Source of the DNA: Methylomicrobium sp.
GTDB lineage: Bacteria > Pseudomonadota > Gammaproteobacteria > Methylococcales > Methylomonadaceae
Direction: 5' to 3'
Length of the DNA: 62,524 bases
NCBI GenBank assembly: GCA_018333785.1
Contig: JAGXSU010000174.1
Location: 1-62,524 of the forward strand
Shown piece after piece: positions 9,981 through 19,391 of this stretch. Within the stretch, counting starts at the first letter, position 1, and every line of letters begins with the position of its first letter. Under the pieces are notes generated by a model, which had not been told where the DNA came from, did no database searches, and saw nothing but the letters and a program-made list of their open reading frames with translations. Position numbers and translations under genes: made by a program.

Positions 9981-11378
9981 ATGATTCCTGTCATTTTATC
10001 CGGCGGTTCAGGCACCCGTTTATGGCCATTGTCGCGCGGTCAGTACCCCAAGCAGTTTTTGCCGTTGGTCACTGACAAAACGATGGTGCAAGAAACCTTA
10101 CTAAGACTGAATGGTCTTGAAGGGATTCAAGCGCCCATTGCCGTGTGCAATGAAGATCATCGCTTTATGATGGCTGAGCAATTATGGGAAATAGGCGGCA
10201 AACCGCAAGCCATTATTCTTGAACCCATGGGCAAAAATACCGCGCCCGCAGTGGCCATGGCGGCTTTGTCCGTCAAGCCTGAGGATGTTTTGCTGGTTCT
10301 TCCCGCTGATCATGTGATTGCCAATGTGGCGGCTTTTCACCAAGCAGCAATTGCCGCCAACCAATTGGCGCAAGCGGGGCAGCTGGTCACTTTCGGCATT
10401 GTACCCACTGAGCCGGAGACTGGATACGGTTACATTAAGCGTTCATCTTCGCGTATCGGTGAAGCCTATCAGGTTGCCGCTTTTGTGGAAAAGCCCGATC
10501 AGAAAACCGCTGAAACTTATGTAAGCAGCGGCGAGTTTTTCTGGAATAGTGGCATGTTTGCTTTTAAAGCCCAGACTTTTTTGGATGAATTGCAAAAGTT
10601 TAACCCGGAAATGCTGCAAGCATGCAAAAACGCATTGAATGGCGCCCAAGTCGATCTTGACTTTACCCGGCTTGATAAAGACGCTTTTTCGGCCTGCCCA
10701 TCCGATTCCATTGATTATGCCGTGATGGAAAAAACCGATAAAGCGGTAGTTATTCCGCTGGATGCCGAATGGAATGATGTGGGCTCCTGGTCTGCTTTGT
10801 GGGATGTCACTCAAAAAGATGACTCGGGCAACGCGGTATTCGGAGATGTGGTCACTATCGACACAAAAAACTCATACATTTATTCCAGAAATAAACTGGT
10901 AAGCGCCATTGGTGTTGAAGATCTGGTCATCATAGAAACCGATGATGCTGTTTTGGTGGCGACAAAGAGCCGTGTTCAGGATGTCAAGGACGTGGTTAAC
11001 CTGTTAAAAAGCCAAAACCGTCCGGAAGCCGATACACATCGAAAAGTCTTCAGGCCTTGGGGACATTACGATACCGTGGACAAAGGCGAGCGTCACCAGA
11101 CCAAGCGAATTGTGGTCAAGCCAAGGGCTAAATTGTCTTTACAAAAACATCATCACCGCGCAGAGCATTGGATTGTTGTCAGAGGGACCGCGTTGGTAAC
11201 CAAAGGCGATGAGCAAATTCTGATTGCTGAAAATGAATCTATCTACATTCCATTAGGTACCGTTCATAGCTTGGAAAATCCAGGTGTCATTCCTCTTGAA
11301 ATGGTGGAAGTCCAATCCGGAACCTATCTGGGCGAAGATGATATTGTCAGGTTTGAAGATAAATACGGTCGAATTTAA
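9981..11378 (+). CDS. manC: Mannose-1-phosphate guanylyltransferase / mannose-6-phosphate isomerase
   Basis: Bifunctional enzyme making GDP-mannose for polysaccharide synthesis (ManC/CpsB/AlgA family). The 465 residues comprise an N-terminal nucleotidyltransferase with the signature GGSGTRLWPLSR near residues 8-19 and PKQFL, and a C-terminal cupin-type isomerase domain with KRIVVKPRAKLSLQ, HHHRAEHW and GTALV. The length is typical of the fused enzyme. An AAGGA ribosome site precedes the ATG. galU follows after only 18 bases, so the two are one transcript supplying GDP-mannose and UDP-glucose. GDP-mannose could feed the neighbouring mannosyl-type GT4 enzymes or be a precursor to GDP-fucose. 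Confidence 0.94.
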   Translation: MIPVILSGGSGTRLWPLSRGQYPKQFLPLVTDKTMVQETLLRLNGLEGIQAPIAVCNEDHRFMMAEQLWEIGGKPQAIILEPMGKNTAPAVAMAALSVKPEDVLLVLPADHVIANVAAFHQAAIAANQLAQAGQLVTFGIVPTEPETGYGYIKRSSSRIGEAYQVAAFVEKPDQKTAETYVSSGEFFWNSGMFAFKAQTFLDELQKFNPEMLQACKNALNGAQVDLDFTRLDKDAFSACPSDSIDYAVMEKTDKAVVIPLDAEWNDVGSWSALWDVTQKDDSGNAVFGDVVTIDTKNSYIYSRNKLVSAIGVEDLVIIETDDAVLVATKSRVQDVKDVVNLLKSQNRPEADTHRKVFRPWGHYDTVDKGERHQTKRIVVKPRAKLSLQKHHHRAEHWIVVRGTALVTKGDEQILIAENESIYIPLGTVHSLENPGVIPLEMVEVQSGTYLGEDDIVRFEDKYGRI

Positions 11379-11396
11379 AAGAGGATAATAAAAACA

Positions 11397-12278
11397 ATGA
11401 AACAAATAGTCACCAAAGCAGTTTTCCCCGTTGCAGGATTAGGTACGCGATTTTTACCTGCAACCAAAGCAAGTCCCAAAGAAATGTTGCCGGTGGTTGA
11501 TAAACCGCTGATTCAATATGCCGTGGAAGAGGCCGTAGCCGCTGGCATCGACACCATGATATTTGTGACCGGACGAACCAAAAACTCAATCATGGATCAC
11601 TTTGACAAGGCGTACGAGCTTGAAAAAGAACTGGAGTCAAAAAATAAAACGGAACTCCTGAAAATTCTACAAAATATTGTCCCGCCGCATATCTCATGTG
11701 TTTTTATCCGCCAATCTGAAGCCTTGGGTTTGGGTCATGCGGTTTATTGTGCACGGCCTATCGTAGGTGACGAGCCTTTCGCAGTGATACTCGCAGACGA
11801 CCTGATCTATGATAAAAATCGAGGCTGTATGCGGCAGATGGTAGAGCTATACCACCAACAACATTGCAGCATTCTGGGAGTTGAGCGAGTGGCACCTTCC
11901 GAGACAGGCAGCTACGGGATTGTCAAAACGGAAGAGTATTCAGGAACATTCGGCCAGGTTGACTTGATAGTTGAAAAACCCAAACCCGAAGTGGCTCCTT
12001 CCAATCTCGCTGTAGTAGGCCGTTATATCTTGACTCCGGCTATTTTCGACAAAATAAAGAATACCCAAAGAGGAGCCGGCGGCGAAATTCAATTGACGGA
12101 TGCCATTGCGTCGCTGCTTTCGGATGAACGGGTTCTTGCTTTCGAATTTGAAGGAAAGCGTTATGATTGCGGTTCCAAACTAGGGTTTCTTACCGCTACA
12201 GTCGAACTCGGTTTATTACATAAAGAGCTGAAAGAGGATTTCGCTGTTTACTTAAAAAATCTTGCTAAAACGCTTTAG
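11397..12278 (+). CDS. galU: UTP-glucose-1-phosphate uridylyltransferase
   Basis: Makes UDP-glucose from UTP and glucose-1-phosphate. At 293 residues it has normal GalU length, with the N-terminal [19 protein letters not shown] signature (near residues 15-33), VEKP and a C-terminal [10 protein letters not shown] stretch. GAGG about 14 bases upstream can serve as the ribosome site. It is the second gene of the manC-galU pair; with galE it provides UDP-glucose and UDP-galactose. A family C repeat begins 12 bases after its stop. Confidence 0.94.
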   Translation: MKQIVTKAVFPVAGLGTRFLPATKASPKEMLPVVDKPLIQYAVEEAVAAGIDTMIFVTGRTKNSIMDHFDKAYELEKELESKNKTELLKILQNIVPPHISCVFIRQSEALGLGHAVYCARPIVGDEPFAVILADDLIYDKNRGCMRQMVELYHQQHCSILGVERVAPSETGSYGIVKTEEYSGTFGQVDLIVEKPKPEVAPSNLAVVGRYILTPAIFDKIKNTQRGAGGEIQLTDAIASLLSDERVLAFEFEGKRYDCGSKLGFLTATVELGLLHKELKEDFAVYLKNLAKTL

Positions 12279-12290
12279 GTTTAATTTAGG

Positions 12291-12378
12291 TTAATTATTC
12301 AGAGTATATGCTTTTCGCAACCCAACTTTTAATGCCATGACATTTGAAATGTTGGGTTAGCTACCGCCAACCCAACCT
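12291..12378. repeat. Family C palindromic repeat, copy 1 (truncated)
   Basis: It starts TTAATTATTCAG and matches the reverse complement of the copy at 22428-22563 through the interior (ttttcgcaac, gaaatgttgggtt, gctacc). The second terminal inverted repeat is missing. It contains a strong hairpin GTTGGGTT...AACCCAAC (12351-12358 / 12369-12376) that could also act as a transcript end for galU. Confidence 0.65.
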
Positions 12379-12472
12379 CCCTTGTGCGACTCTTCTTTCC
12401 GATTTTTAAAGGGATTATACCCAATTCATCAATACTCACTAAAAAGTAACCTAGCTCAATCGTATAACCAGC

Positions 12473-12478
12473 TATAAT
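12473..12478 (+). promoter_or_regulatory. Candidate -10 box for the GT4/PaaK/AsnB-like operon
   Basis: TATAAT about 31 bases upstream of the preferred ATG at 12510. The -35 region is not convincing, so confidence is low. I searched for, and did not find, a GG-N10-GC sigma-54 element here. Confidence 0.28.
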
Positions 12479-12509
12479 TTCAAGCTGATTTTACTTTTTA
12501 AGTTTGAGC

Positions 12510-13712
12510 ATGAAAGTTTTACACATCCTTGATCATTCTATTCCGTTGCATAGCGGCTATACGTTCCGGACCAGAGCCATTTTGGAACAACAACGGCTAT
12601 TAGGCTGGGATACTTTTCACGTTACGTCCCCAAAACAGATAGGGGTAAAAGAGCCGATCGAGTGGGCGGACGGTTTCAAGTTTTACCGCTCCCAAGCGAT
12701 CACGGGTTTAAGGGCTCAATTACCTATTGTTAATCAATGGGCTGTCGTCGAGGCCTTGGCCAAACGTCTGGATCAGATTATTCCTGAAATCAAACCTGAT
12801 ATTCTGCATGCGCATTCACCGGCATTAAATGGTTTGGCGGCAGTAAAGGCCTCAAAGAAATTCGGTATTCCCCTGGTCTATGAATGCCGGGCATTCTGGG
12901 AAGATGCCGCGGTCGACCATGGCAGTACAACAGAAGGAAGTCTGCGTTACCGATTGACTCATGCCCTGGAAACCTATGTTTTCAAACGGGCAAATGCGGT
13001 GACCACCATCTGCGAGGGACTGCGTCTAGACATCATCGGCCGAGGTATTGCCGAAGATGAAATCACGGTTATTCCCAATGCGGTGGATATCGATAAATTC
13101 ACTTATGATACAAAAGCCGATCCGGACATGCGGGGCCAATTAGGACTTAACGATAAAATTGTATTGGGTTTTATCGGCTCTTTTTATGCGTATGAAGGCA
13201 TCCCATTATTGTTGGAAGCGATGCCCGCCCTACTTGAAAAACGACCTAATGCTAGATTATTACTGGTTGGCGGAGGTCCACAGGAATCAGTAATCAAACA
13301 AAAAACAAAGGATCTGAATCTCAATGATCATGTGATTTTTACCGGACGCGTCCCTCACGATAAAGTGCAGGATTATTATAACCAGGTTGATATCTTCGTT
13401 TACCCACGTTTGCCCATGCGTTTGACCGAATTGGTCACACCGCTGAAACCTCTGGAAGCAATGGCTCAGGGCAGGTTGGTTGTCGCGTCGGATGTGGGCG
13501 GGCATAAAGAGCTCATTAACAAGGGTCAGACAGGTTATTTGTTCGAAGCGGGAAATGCCGGTAACTTGACCCAGGCATTGACTACGCTCATTGATGATCG
13601 AGCTGACTGGGACAGAATACGACTCAATGGACGGCATTTTGTTGAGCAGGAAAGAAATTGGGCAGCTAGCGTTGGCCGGTATCAAGCCGTTTATTCAAAG
13701 CTGTGTCAATGA
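12510..13712 (+). CDS. Family 4 glycosyltransferase, exosortase-system type
   Basis: Retaining GT-B fold glycosyltransferase (about 400 residues) that should add a sugar from a nucleotide donor to the growing glycan on the cytoplasmic side. It opens MKVLHILDHSIPLHSGYTFR, which I recognise as characteristic of exosortase-A-associated GT4 enzymes. It carries ITVIPNAVD in the middle, and a donor-site region with FVYPRLPMRLTELVTP, KPLEAMA and GHKEL near the C-terminus. A TTG two codons earlier (12504) is also in frame, but the ATG at 12510 gives the family's usual N-terminus. It is the first gene of a four-gene operon. Confidence 0.9.
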   Translation: MKVLHILDHSIPLHSGYTFRTRAILEQQRLLGWDTFHVTSPKQIGVKEPIEWADGFKFYRSQAITGLRAQLPIVNQWAVVEALAKRLDQIIPEIKPDILHAHSPALNGLAAVKASKKFGIPLVYECRAFWEDAAVDHGSTTEGSLRYRLTHALETYVFKRANAVTTICEGLRLDIIGRGIAEDEITVIPNAVDIDKFTYDTKADPDMRGQLGLNDKIVLGFIGSFYAYEGIPLLLEAMPALLEKRPNARLLLVGGGPQESVIKQKTKDLNLNDHVIFTGRVPHDKVQDYYNQVDIFVYPRLPMRLTELVTPLKPLEAMAQGRLVVASDVGGHKELINKGQTGYLFEAGNAGNLTQALTTLIDDRADWDRIRLNGRHFVEQERNWAASVGRYQAVYSKLCQ

Positions 13713-13720
13713 GTTAATGC

Positions 13721-14932
13721 ATGAAATCACAGCAGCCCCGCCTGATCGTTTATTGTTCATTGTTCCCGAGTTCTGTGCAGCCGAATGCCGGTGTATTCAT
13801 TCGAGAACGGCTATTTAAAGTCGGTCAGCATTGTCCGATTGTTGTGGTTTCACCGGTTCCCTGGTTTCCCTTTCAGAATCTTCTACGTCGATTTAAACCG
13901 GGCTTTAGACCTCAGCCGCCGCGCTATGAAAATCAGAAAGGTGTAGACGTCTATTTTCCGCGTTTCTTCTCTGTGCCTGGATTCTTAAAAAATTTGGATG
14001 GTTTTTTTATGGCATTGGGTTCAATGTTGACTTTGTATAAGCTTAAGAAATCATTTGTGTTTAATATCATTGACGCGCATTTTGCTTATCCTGATGGCTA
14101 TGCTGCAACCTTGTTGGGAAGATGGTTTAAGGTGCCGGTGACTATCACGTTGCGAGGCACTGAAGTTCCCTTATCAAACATGCCTGGAAGAAAAAAAAGA
14201 TTGCTTGAAGCGCTGGCTGATGCAACCAAAATCTTTTCGGTTGCCGATTCGCTCAAGCGCCATGTGGTTTCGCTGGGTGCTCAAAACGATAAAATCGAAG
14301 TGATAGGAAACGGTGTCGACACGGATAAATTCCACCCCGTTGATAGGCTTAAAGCGCGTGAGCGATTCGCTTTGCCCGAAAACGCTAAAGTACTGATTTC
14401 AATCGGTGGTTTGGTTGATAGAAAAGGTTATCATCGGGTGATAGAAGTTCTGCCTGCCTTACTGAATGAATTTCCCGATTTGATCTATATCATTGTCGGT
14501 GGCGCATCGCCAGAAGGGAATAATCGCCACTTTTTGGAACAACAAACCGCATCTTTGAATGTGTCTGACCACGTCAGATTTTTAGGCCCCTTACCCTCGG
14601 ATGAGCTCAAGTATCCGCTCTCGGCCGCCGATGTGTTCGTTTTGGCGACAGCCAATGAAGGTTGGGCCAATGTTTTTCTTGAGGCTATGGCCTGCGGACT
14701 TCCGGTTGTTACAACGGATGTGGGCGGTAATAAGGAAGTGGTCAATGACGATAACCTGGGAGAGATAGTTTCTTTTGGTAACCCGACTGAACTTCAAGAA
14801 GCGCTGTCGAAGGCATTAAACAAAAATTGGAATAAAAACTCCATCATCGATTACGCAAAACAAAATGCGTGGCAAACGCGGGTAGATCGACTGGTCACTA
14901 TTTTTCAAGGTGTGATTGAGGATAAACAATGA
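13721..14932 (+). CDS. Family 4 glycosyltransferase
   Basis: A 403-residue GT-B glycosyltransferase. Visible features are the N-terminal LFPSSVQPNAGVFIRERL stretch, TLRGTEVPL, IGNGVDTDKF at the domain junction, and the C-terminal donor-binding EGWANVFLEAMACGLPVV with its E-x7-E arrangement. It follows the previous GT4 after 8 bases, and its stop overlaps the next start as ATGA, so translation is probably coupled. The family and context suggest a mannosyl/hexosyl-type role in the same glycan; the linkage is unknown. Confidence 0.9.
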   Translation: MKSQQPRLIVYCSLFPSSVQPNAGVFIRERLFKVGQHCPIVVVSPVPWFPFQNLLRRFKPGFRPQPPRYENQKGVDVYFPRFFSVPGFLKNLDGFFMALGSMLTLYKLKKSFVFNIIDAHFAYPDGYAATLLGRWFKVPVTITLRGTEVPLSNMPGRKKRLLEALADATKIFSVADSLKRHVVSLGAQNDKIEVIGNGVDTDKFHPVDRLKARERFALPENAKVLISIGGLVDRKGYHRVIEVLPALLNEFPDLIYIIVGGASPEGNNRHFLEQQTASLNVSDHVRFLGPLPSDELKYPLSAADVFVLATANEGWANVFLEAMACGLPVVTTDVGGNKEVVNDDNLGEIVSFGNPTELQEALSKALNKNWNKNSIIDYAKQNAWQTRVDRLVTIFQGVIEDKQ

Positions 14933-16284
14933 ATTGTTATACAAAGTGGGTGACTCATGTTGTCTTTCCAGTACACGAATGGTTGAAAAAACACACGACA
15001 GTTGCTGTTCGCAAAGACATGGAAAAAACTCAATGGCTAGCAGCATCTGATTTAAAAAAGCTCCAGTTGGACAATCTCAAATCATTTTTAAAAGAAGTTG
15101 AACAACGGGTTCCTTATTACCGGAACCTATTCAAAACGCTCAACTTTGATCCGAATAAATTAAATTCACTGGAAGAATTAAGTCATTTACCGCTAACTGA
15201 CAAATCAATTATCAGACAGCACAGTAACGAATTAAAGGCTCTCGATGCTACCGGACTCAGCCGTTTTAATACCGGAGGTTCAAGCGGTGAACCTCTGGTT
15301 TTCTTTATAGGAAAAAACAGGGTCAGTCACGATGTCGCGGCAAAATGGCGCGCAACACGCTGGTGGGGCGTCGATATCGGTGATCCGGAAATAGTCGTTT
15401 GGGGGTCACCCATCGAATTAGGCAAACAGGACCGCATCAAATTAATCCGGGACAAACTGCTCAGAACCCATTTGTTGCCAGCGTTTGAAATGTCGGAAGC
15501 CAAACTCGATGAATTTGTTCAGCACATACAAGCGCTCAAGCCAAAAATGCTGTTTGGCTATCCTTCGGCGCTCGCGCACATTGCCCGTCATGCCCAAAAG
15601 CATAATAAAAAACTGAACGATCTTGGCATTAAAGTCGCCTTTGTCACATCAGAACGGCTGTACGATCATCAACGTGAGATGATTGAAACAACCTTTGGCT
15701 GTCCTGTTGCCAACGGTTATGGTGGCAGGGATGCCGGATTTATTGCTCATCAATGTCCGGCTGGTGGAATGCACATAACCGCTGAAGATATCATCGTAGA
15801 AATCATCGATAAGCAGGGACAGGTATTGCCGGTGGGTGAGGAAGGGGAAATTGTCATTACGCATTTGGCAACTGCGGATTTTCCGTTTATTCGTTACCGT
15901 ACCGGCGATATAGCCAAACTTAGCAATGATCTTTGCGCCTGCGGGCTTGGGTTACCTTTGCTTAAAGATATTCAGGGACGAACTACGGATTTTGTCGTCG
16001 CAAAAGACGGCACGGTCTTACATGGCTTGGCTTTAATCTATGTTTTGCGTGATTTGCCGGGCATCGGAGGATTCAAGATTATACAAACCAGTCTTGACGA
16101 AACCCGCATTCAAATAGCAAGAGATCAGGGTTATGACTCTGCCTGCGAAGAAACGATACAGCAAACCTTTAAAAAACGTTTGGGTACCGATGTTGCAATA
16201 CACATTGATTATGTTGACCACATAGAGAAGGAAAAATCAGGTAAATTCCGCTATGTTGTAAGTCATGTCGAATTAAAAGAATAG
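14929..16284 (+). CDS. PaaK/CapK-like AMP-forming adenylating enzyme
   Basis: A 451-residue member of the adenylate-forming superfamily (phenylacetate-CoA ligase / CapK type), expected to activate a carboxylate as an acyl-adenylate. The phosphate-binding stretch TGGSSGEPL lies near residues 117-125, with NGYGGRDAGF near 262-271 and RYRTGD near 322-327. Its start overlaps the upstream GT4 stop by four bases, and an asparagine-synthetase homologue follows 8 bases later. CapK-like proteins are common in capsule and exosortase loci, but their substrates are mostly unknown. Its pairing with an amide-forming enzyme suggests decoration of a sugar or lipid with an acyl or amino-acyl group. Confidence 0.85.
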   Translation: MNCYTKWVTHVVFPVHEWLKKHTTVAVRKDMEKTQWLAASDLKKLQLDNLKSFLKEVEQRVPYYRNLFKTLNFDPNKLNSLEELSHLPLTDKSIIRQHSNELKALDATGLSRFNTGGSSGEPLVFFIGKNRVSHDVAAKWRATRWWGVDIGDPEIVVWGSPIELGKQDRIKLIRDKLLRTHLLPAFEMSEAKLDEFVQHIQALKPKMLFGYPSALAHIARHAQKHNKKLNDLGIKVAFVTSERLYDHQREMIETTFGCPVANGYGGRDAGFIAHQCPAGGMHITAEDIIVEIIDKQGQVLPVGEEGEIVITHLATADFPFIRYRTGDIAKLSNDLCACGLGLPLLKDIQGRTTDFVVAKDGTVLHGLALIYVLRDLPGIGGFKIIQTSLDETRIQIARDQGYDSACEETIQQTFKKRLGTDVAIHIDYVDHIEKEKSGKFRYVVSHVELKE

Positions 16285-16292
16285 GTAAGCAT

Positions 16293-18098
16293 ATGGGATT
16301 TATTGCCGGTAGTTTTACGGACACGCCAAACCAGCATCAACCAGAACAGTGGTTGCAAAGTATTAAACAACAGGTGCCGCAGTTTTTACGTGATGACCTG
16401 AATGTGTCCAAAGCTGGAGAGTTATGCTATTTAGCAATGGATAAGAGCCTGATCGCCGGTCCGCATTATGTGATTGCGGATGAGGGAGGTCATCATCTCG
16501 CTAAAGATCAACTGCAAAAACTGGCGGAACGCTTTATCGAAAAAGGTTCTTCATCTTTAAATCAAGCCGAATACCCGTTTAATGGCTTAATGTTCAATCC
16601 AGCCAAAAAAGAAATTCTGTTGATGACTGATTTTCTGGGGCTCACTCATCTTTATTACGCTCAAATACCCGGTGGTCTCGTTTTCGGATCAACAGCTGAT
16701 GCGGTTATTGCTCACCCCTTGGTGAGTGATGAAGTATCTCAACAGACGGTTTATGATTATCTTTACTTCCATCACTGTCCCAGTCCTAATACAATTTACA
16801 AACAGGTTAAAAAATTAGAGGGCGGGCAACTTCTGGTTTACAAAGAGGGCAAGGTGACACTCAGGTATTACTGGGTGCCGGAGTTTTCAGAAAACCGGCG
16901 AGTTTCCAATGAAGAAGCCGGCAAGAATTTAAAAGAAAAACTGATTGATGCGGTTAGACAGGCTGCTGTAGGGTCCGATCAAACCGGGGCGTTTTTAAGC
17001 GGCGGGTTGGATAGTTCCAGTGTCGCAGGCGCCTTATCAGAAGTTTATCCGGGGCAGGCCAGAACTTATACGATGGGCTTTCCTGTAGAGGGTTACGATG
17101 AAATAGAATATGCACGCATCGCCGTGGATCGATTCAAGACCCGTTCTAATGAATATTATCTGACTCCCGAAGACACCGTCACGGCTATCCCTAAAATTGC
17201 AGCTTATTATGATGAACCCTTCGGTAACTCATCCGCATTGGCCGCTTACTATTGCGCCAAAATGGCAAAAGATAGCGGAATAAATGTCATGTTGGCCGGA
17301 GATGGCGGTGATGAATTGTTTGCAGGCAATGAGCGTTATGCAAAACAGTTACTGTTCGATAAATATTACCAAATTCCTGGTTTGGCAAGACACTTACTTA
17401 AGTCAGGTTTAACGCATGCGCCAGAGATTTTTTTGAAGAATAAAATCATCTTTAAAGCCAAGCGTTATGTTGAACAAGCAGAGATGCCTTTGCCCGATCG
17501 CCTGCAGGATTATAATTTCATGAACCGGCATTCGGCGAATGACATATTCAATGCCGACTTTTTAGATGCTATTGACGTCAATTCACCGATACAAAGCCTG
17601 CGCGATTGTTATAACCGGCCTGGCAAGGCTAGCGCGTTAAACCGTATGCTTTATATGGACTGGAAAACGACGTTACATGATAACGATCTGGTCAAAGTCA
17701 ATAAGATGTGCGAAATGGCGGGGGTTGAAGTTCGCTATCCCTTGTTGGATAAATCTATCATCGATTTGTCTTGTCAAATTCCTTCATCCGACAAACTCAA
17801 AGGCCAGCAATTGAGGTGGTTTTATAAAGAAGCCATGCGCAATTATTTACCTGATCAAATTATCAACAAATCAAAGCATGGTTTCGGTCTTCCTTTCGGC
17901 ATCTGGTTAAAAGATCATCAACCCTTGAAAGAACTGGCTTATGACAGCATCAACTCGCTGAAAAAAAGAGACTATCTGCGCAGTGATTTTCTTGATCATG
18001 CCATAAACATGCATCAAAGCGTCCATGCCGCGTATTACGGTGAATTGATTTGGATTTTGATGATGTTGGAGCAGTGGTTTCAAGCAAAGAAACGATAA
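16293..18098 (+). CDS. Asparagine-synthetase-like amide ligase lacking the glutaminase cysteine
   Basis: A 601-residue protein with the two-domain plan of AsnB: an Ntn-like N-terminal domain (residues about 1-195) and a C-terminal ATP-pyrophosphatase synthetase domain with SGGLDSS at 236-242 and GDGGDELFAGN near 335. The N-terminus reads Met-Gly-Phe instead of Met-Cys-Gly, and no in-frame upstream codons supply an alternative cysteine start. It therefore lacks the nucleophile needed to release ammonia from glutamine. In this respect it resembles beta-lactam synthetase-type homologues that use the synthetase site for other amide bonds. Free ammonia use or a partner glutaminase are alternatives. 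It is the last gene of the operon beginning at 12510. Confidence 0.85.
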   Translation: MGFIAGSFTDTPNQHQPEQWLQSIKQQVPQFLRDDLNVSKAGELCYLAMDKSLIAGPHYVIADEGGHHLAKDQLQKLAERFIEKGSSSLNQAEYPFNGLMFNPAKKEILLMTDFLGLTHLYYAQIPGGLVFGSTADAVIAHPLVSDEVSQQTVYDYLYFHHCPSPNTIYKQVKKLEGGQLLVYKEGKVTLRYYWVPEFSENRRVSNEEAGKNLKEKLIDAVRQAAVGSDQTGAFLSGGLDSSSVAGALSEVYPGQARTYTMGFPVEGYDEIEYARIAVDRFKTRSNEYYLTPEDTVTAIPKIAAYYDEPFGNSSALAAYYCAKMAKDSGINVMLAGDGGDELFAGNERYAKQLLFDKYYQIPGLARHLLKSGLTHAPEIFLKNKIIFKAKRYVEQAEMPLPDRLQDYNFMNRHSANDIFNADFLDAIDVNSPIQSLRDCYNRPGKASALNRMLYMDWKTTLHDNDLVKVNKMCEMAGVEVRYPLLDKSIIDLSCQIPSSDKLKGQQLRWFYKEAMRNYLPDQIINKSKHGFGLPFGIWLKDHQPLKELAYDSINSLKKRDYLRSDFLDHAINMHQSVHAAYYGELIWILMMLEQWFQAKKR

Positions 18099-18323
18099 TT
18101 AGGAACCTGATTACTAAGATATTTCAGCTAAATCCACGATCCCGTCATGACCTTCTGGAAACGGGCATCCAGTGCCATGGATGGAAAGCTTCGAGCTATG
18201 CATGAAGTCTGGATTCCGGCAATCCCCGGGCATTCCCTGACCGGGGCAGGCTCTGCCGAAATGACGCGGTTGACTGAGGATAAAGAGTTAGAGCTAAAAC
18301 ATCCTGCTAATCAGGATTAGGAA
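18099..18323. repeat. Family A repeat with terminal inverted repeats, copy 1
   Basis: A non-coding unit of about 225 bp that starts one base after the upstream stop codon. Its ends are imperfect inverted repeats of about 30 bp: left CCTGATTACTAAGATATTTC and, on the complement of the right end, CCTGATTAGCAGGATGTTTT. The interior carries a palindrome-rich REP-like stretch (CCCGTCATGACC, TTCTGGAAACGGGCATCCAG, TCCGGCAATCCCCGG). A second copy, in the same orientation, is at 54296-54452. Confidence 0.7.
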
Positions 18324-18361
18324 TGAGAAAAAAACGAAGATGTACAAACTCTGCCTGGAGA

Positions 18362-18725
18362 TATCTAAACTGAAGTTTCCCAGTTTTTTAGGATTGTCCA
18401 CGCTTGTTAGAGAGCGTTGTTTGCATTAATAGTTACCGTCGTTCCGGCATGGATTGCCGGACCAATCCGCGGGGAGCGGATTGGCACTCGCCCGAAGGGT
18501 GCCGGGCAGGACAGCCCGGCATGAGCCCAGAAGCCATGGATGGCGAGGGCTCTAGCACGTCCTTGTGTCCTGGATCCCGGCAATCCCTGCCGGGATGACG
18601 CCTCAGCTTTACGCGATAGTGCTCTATTAAATAGGTTTGCCACCGTTTCTCTAACGATAATTCCTGCAGCCTAAGCATAATGGCTGTCCGTTTTTGAAAT
18701 TATTGGGAAACTTCAGTATCTAAAG
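18362..18725. repeat. Family B repeat with terminal inverted repeats, copy 1
   Basis: A unit of about 360 bp whose ends are inverted copies of ACTGAAGTTTCCCA (left near 18369; right near 18703-18716 on the complement). It includes TTTGCATTAATAGTTACCGT and two nested REP palindromes, one around 18440-18460 and one at 18574-18596 (ATCCCGG/CCGGGAT). A shorter inverted copy lies at 54074-54268. Short open frames across it on both strands are palindrome artefacts. Confidence 0.7.
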
Positions 18726-18748
18726 TGTTAAGGGCAAAGCATTCAAAT

Positions 18749-19075
18749 ATGAGTGAATAAGAGTATTTACAGGGCGAATTAACCAGCGATGTAAAGCATG
18801 AACTTATTGATGGTTCTGTTTTAGCGATGGGCGGTGCATCTGCCAATCACTAGCGAATTTGCTTAAATATTTCGAGAAAATTTGGAAATCATTTGGAAGG
18901 CTCACCTTGCGAACCTTTTGGTTCGGATATGAAAGTAAAAACGGGTTCTAATTACTTTTATCCTGATGTCATCGTGGATTGTAATTTTGTTGAAGCGCAA
19001 CCTTACTATACTGAAAACACCCATTATCATTGTTGAAGTGGTATCAAAACATTATTTTTTAGGCGATCACGTCAC
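18749..19075 (+). pseudogene. Broken Uma2-family (DUF820) endonuclease-like gene
   Basis: Translating from the ATG at 18749 gives MSE, a stop (TAA 18758), then EYLQGELTSDVKHELIDGSV and LAMGGASANH, a second stop (TAG 18851), then SDMKVKTGSNYFYPDVIVD. A frameshift near 18990-19020 is needed to continue into PIIIVEVVSK. These stretches match the order of conserved Uma2/DUF820 motifs (KHEYIDG, GAS..H, SDMKV, YYPDV, IVEV). Two stops and a frameshift make it clearly non-functional. Beyond about 19075 the similarity fades, and from there to 19391 I see no gene, only AT-rich sequence. Confidence 0.8.
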
Positions 19076-19391
19076 TTTTGAATCGATCAACTAAACGATA
19101 CCGGTAGAGGCAATTTATTACCGTGTACAAAATTAAGATATGATCGAGTTTTTAAGCTAACGCATTTCGCTGGTTAAGAAGAAGTTTAAGCCCTATTATG
19201 TGTGTTTGTTTTATTATAACAATAAGAATAGTTAATTTACTCGGGATAGAAAATGTTTTCGGTCAAATTTGATAAATTTTTATGATGTCACCGAAGACTT
19301 ATTTTAGGCATCTACAGTTAACATGAATTTCAGTGTGGATTTAAGCTTTAGTGGATAATCTCCAACAAAACAAATTAAATAAACGGAATCT

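Noticed and set aside
18404-18678. Short open frames on both strands
   Set aside because: They run through palindromic repeat family B and have no protein-like motif; the openness comes from repeat composition.
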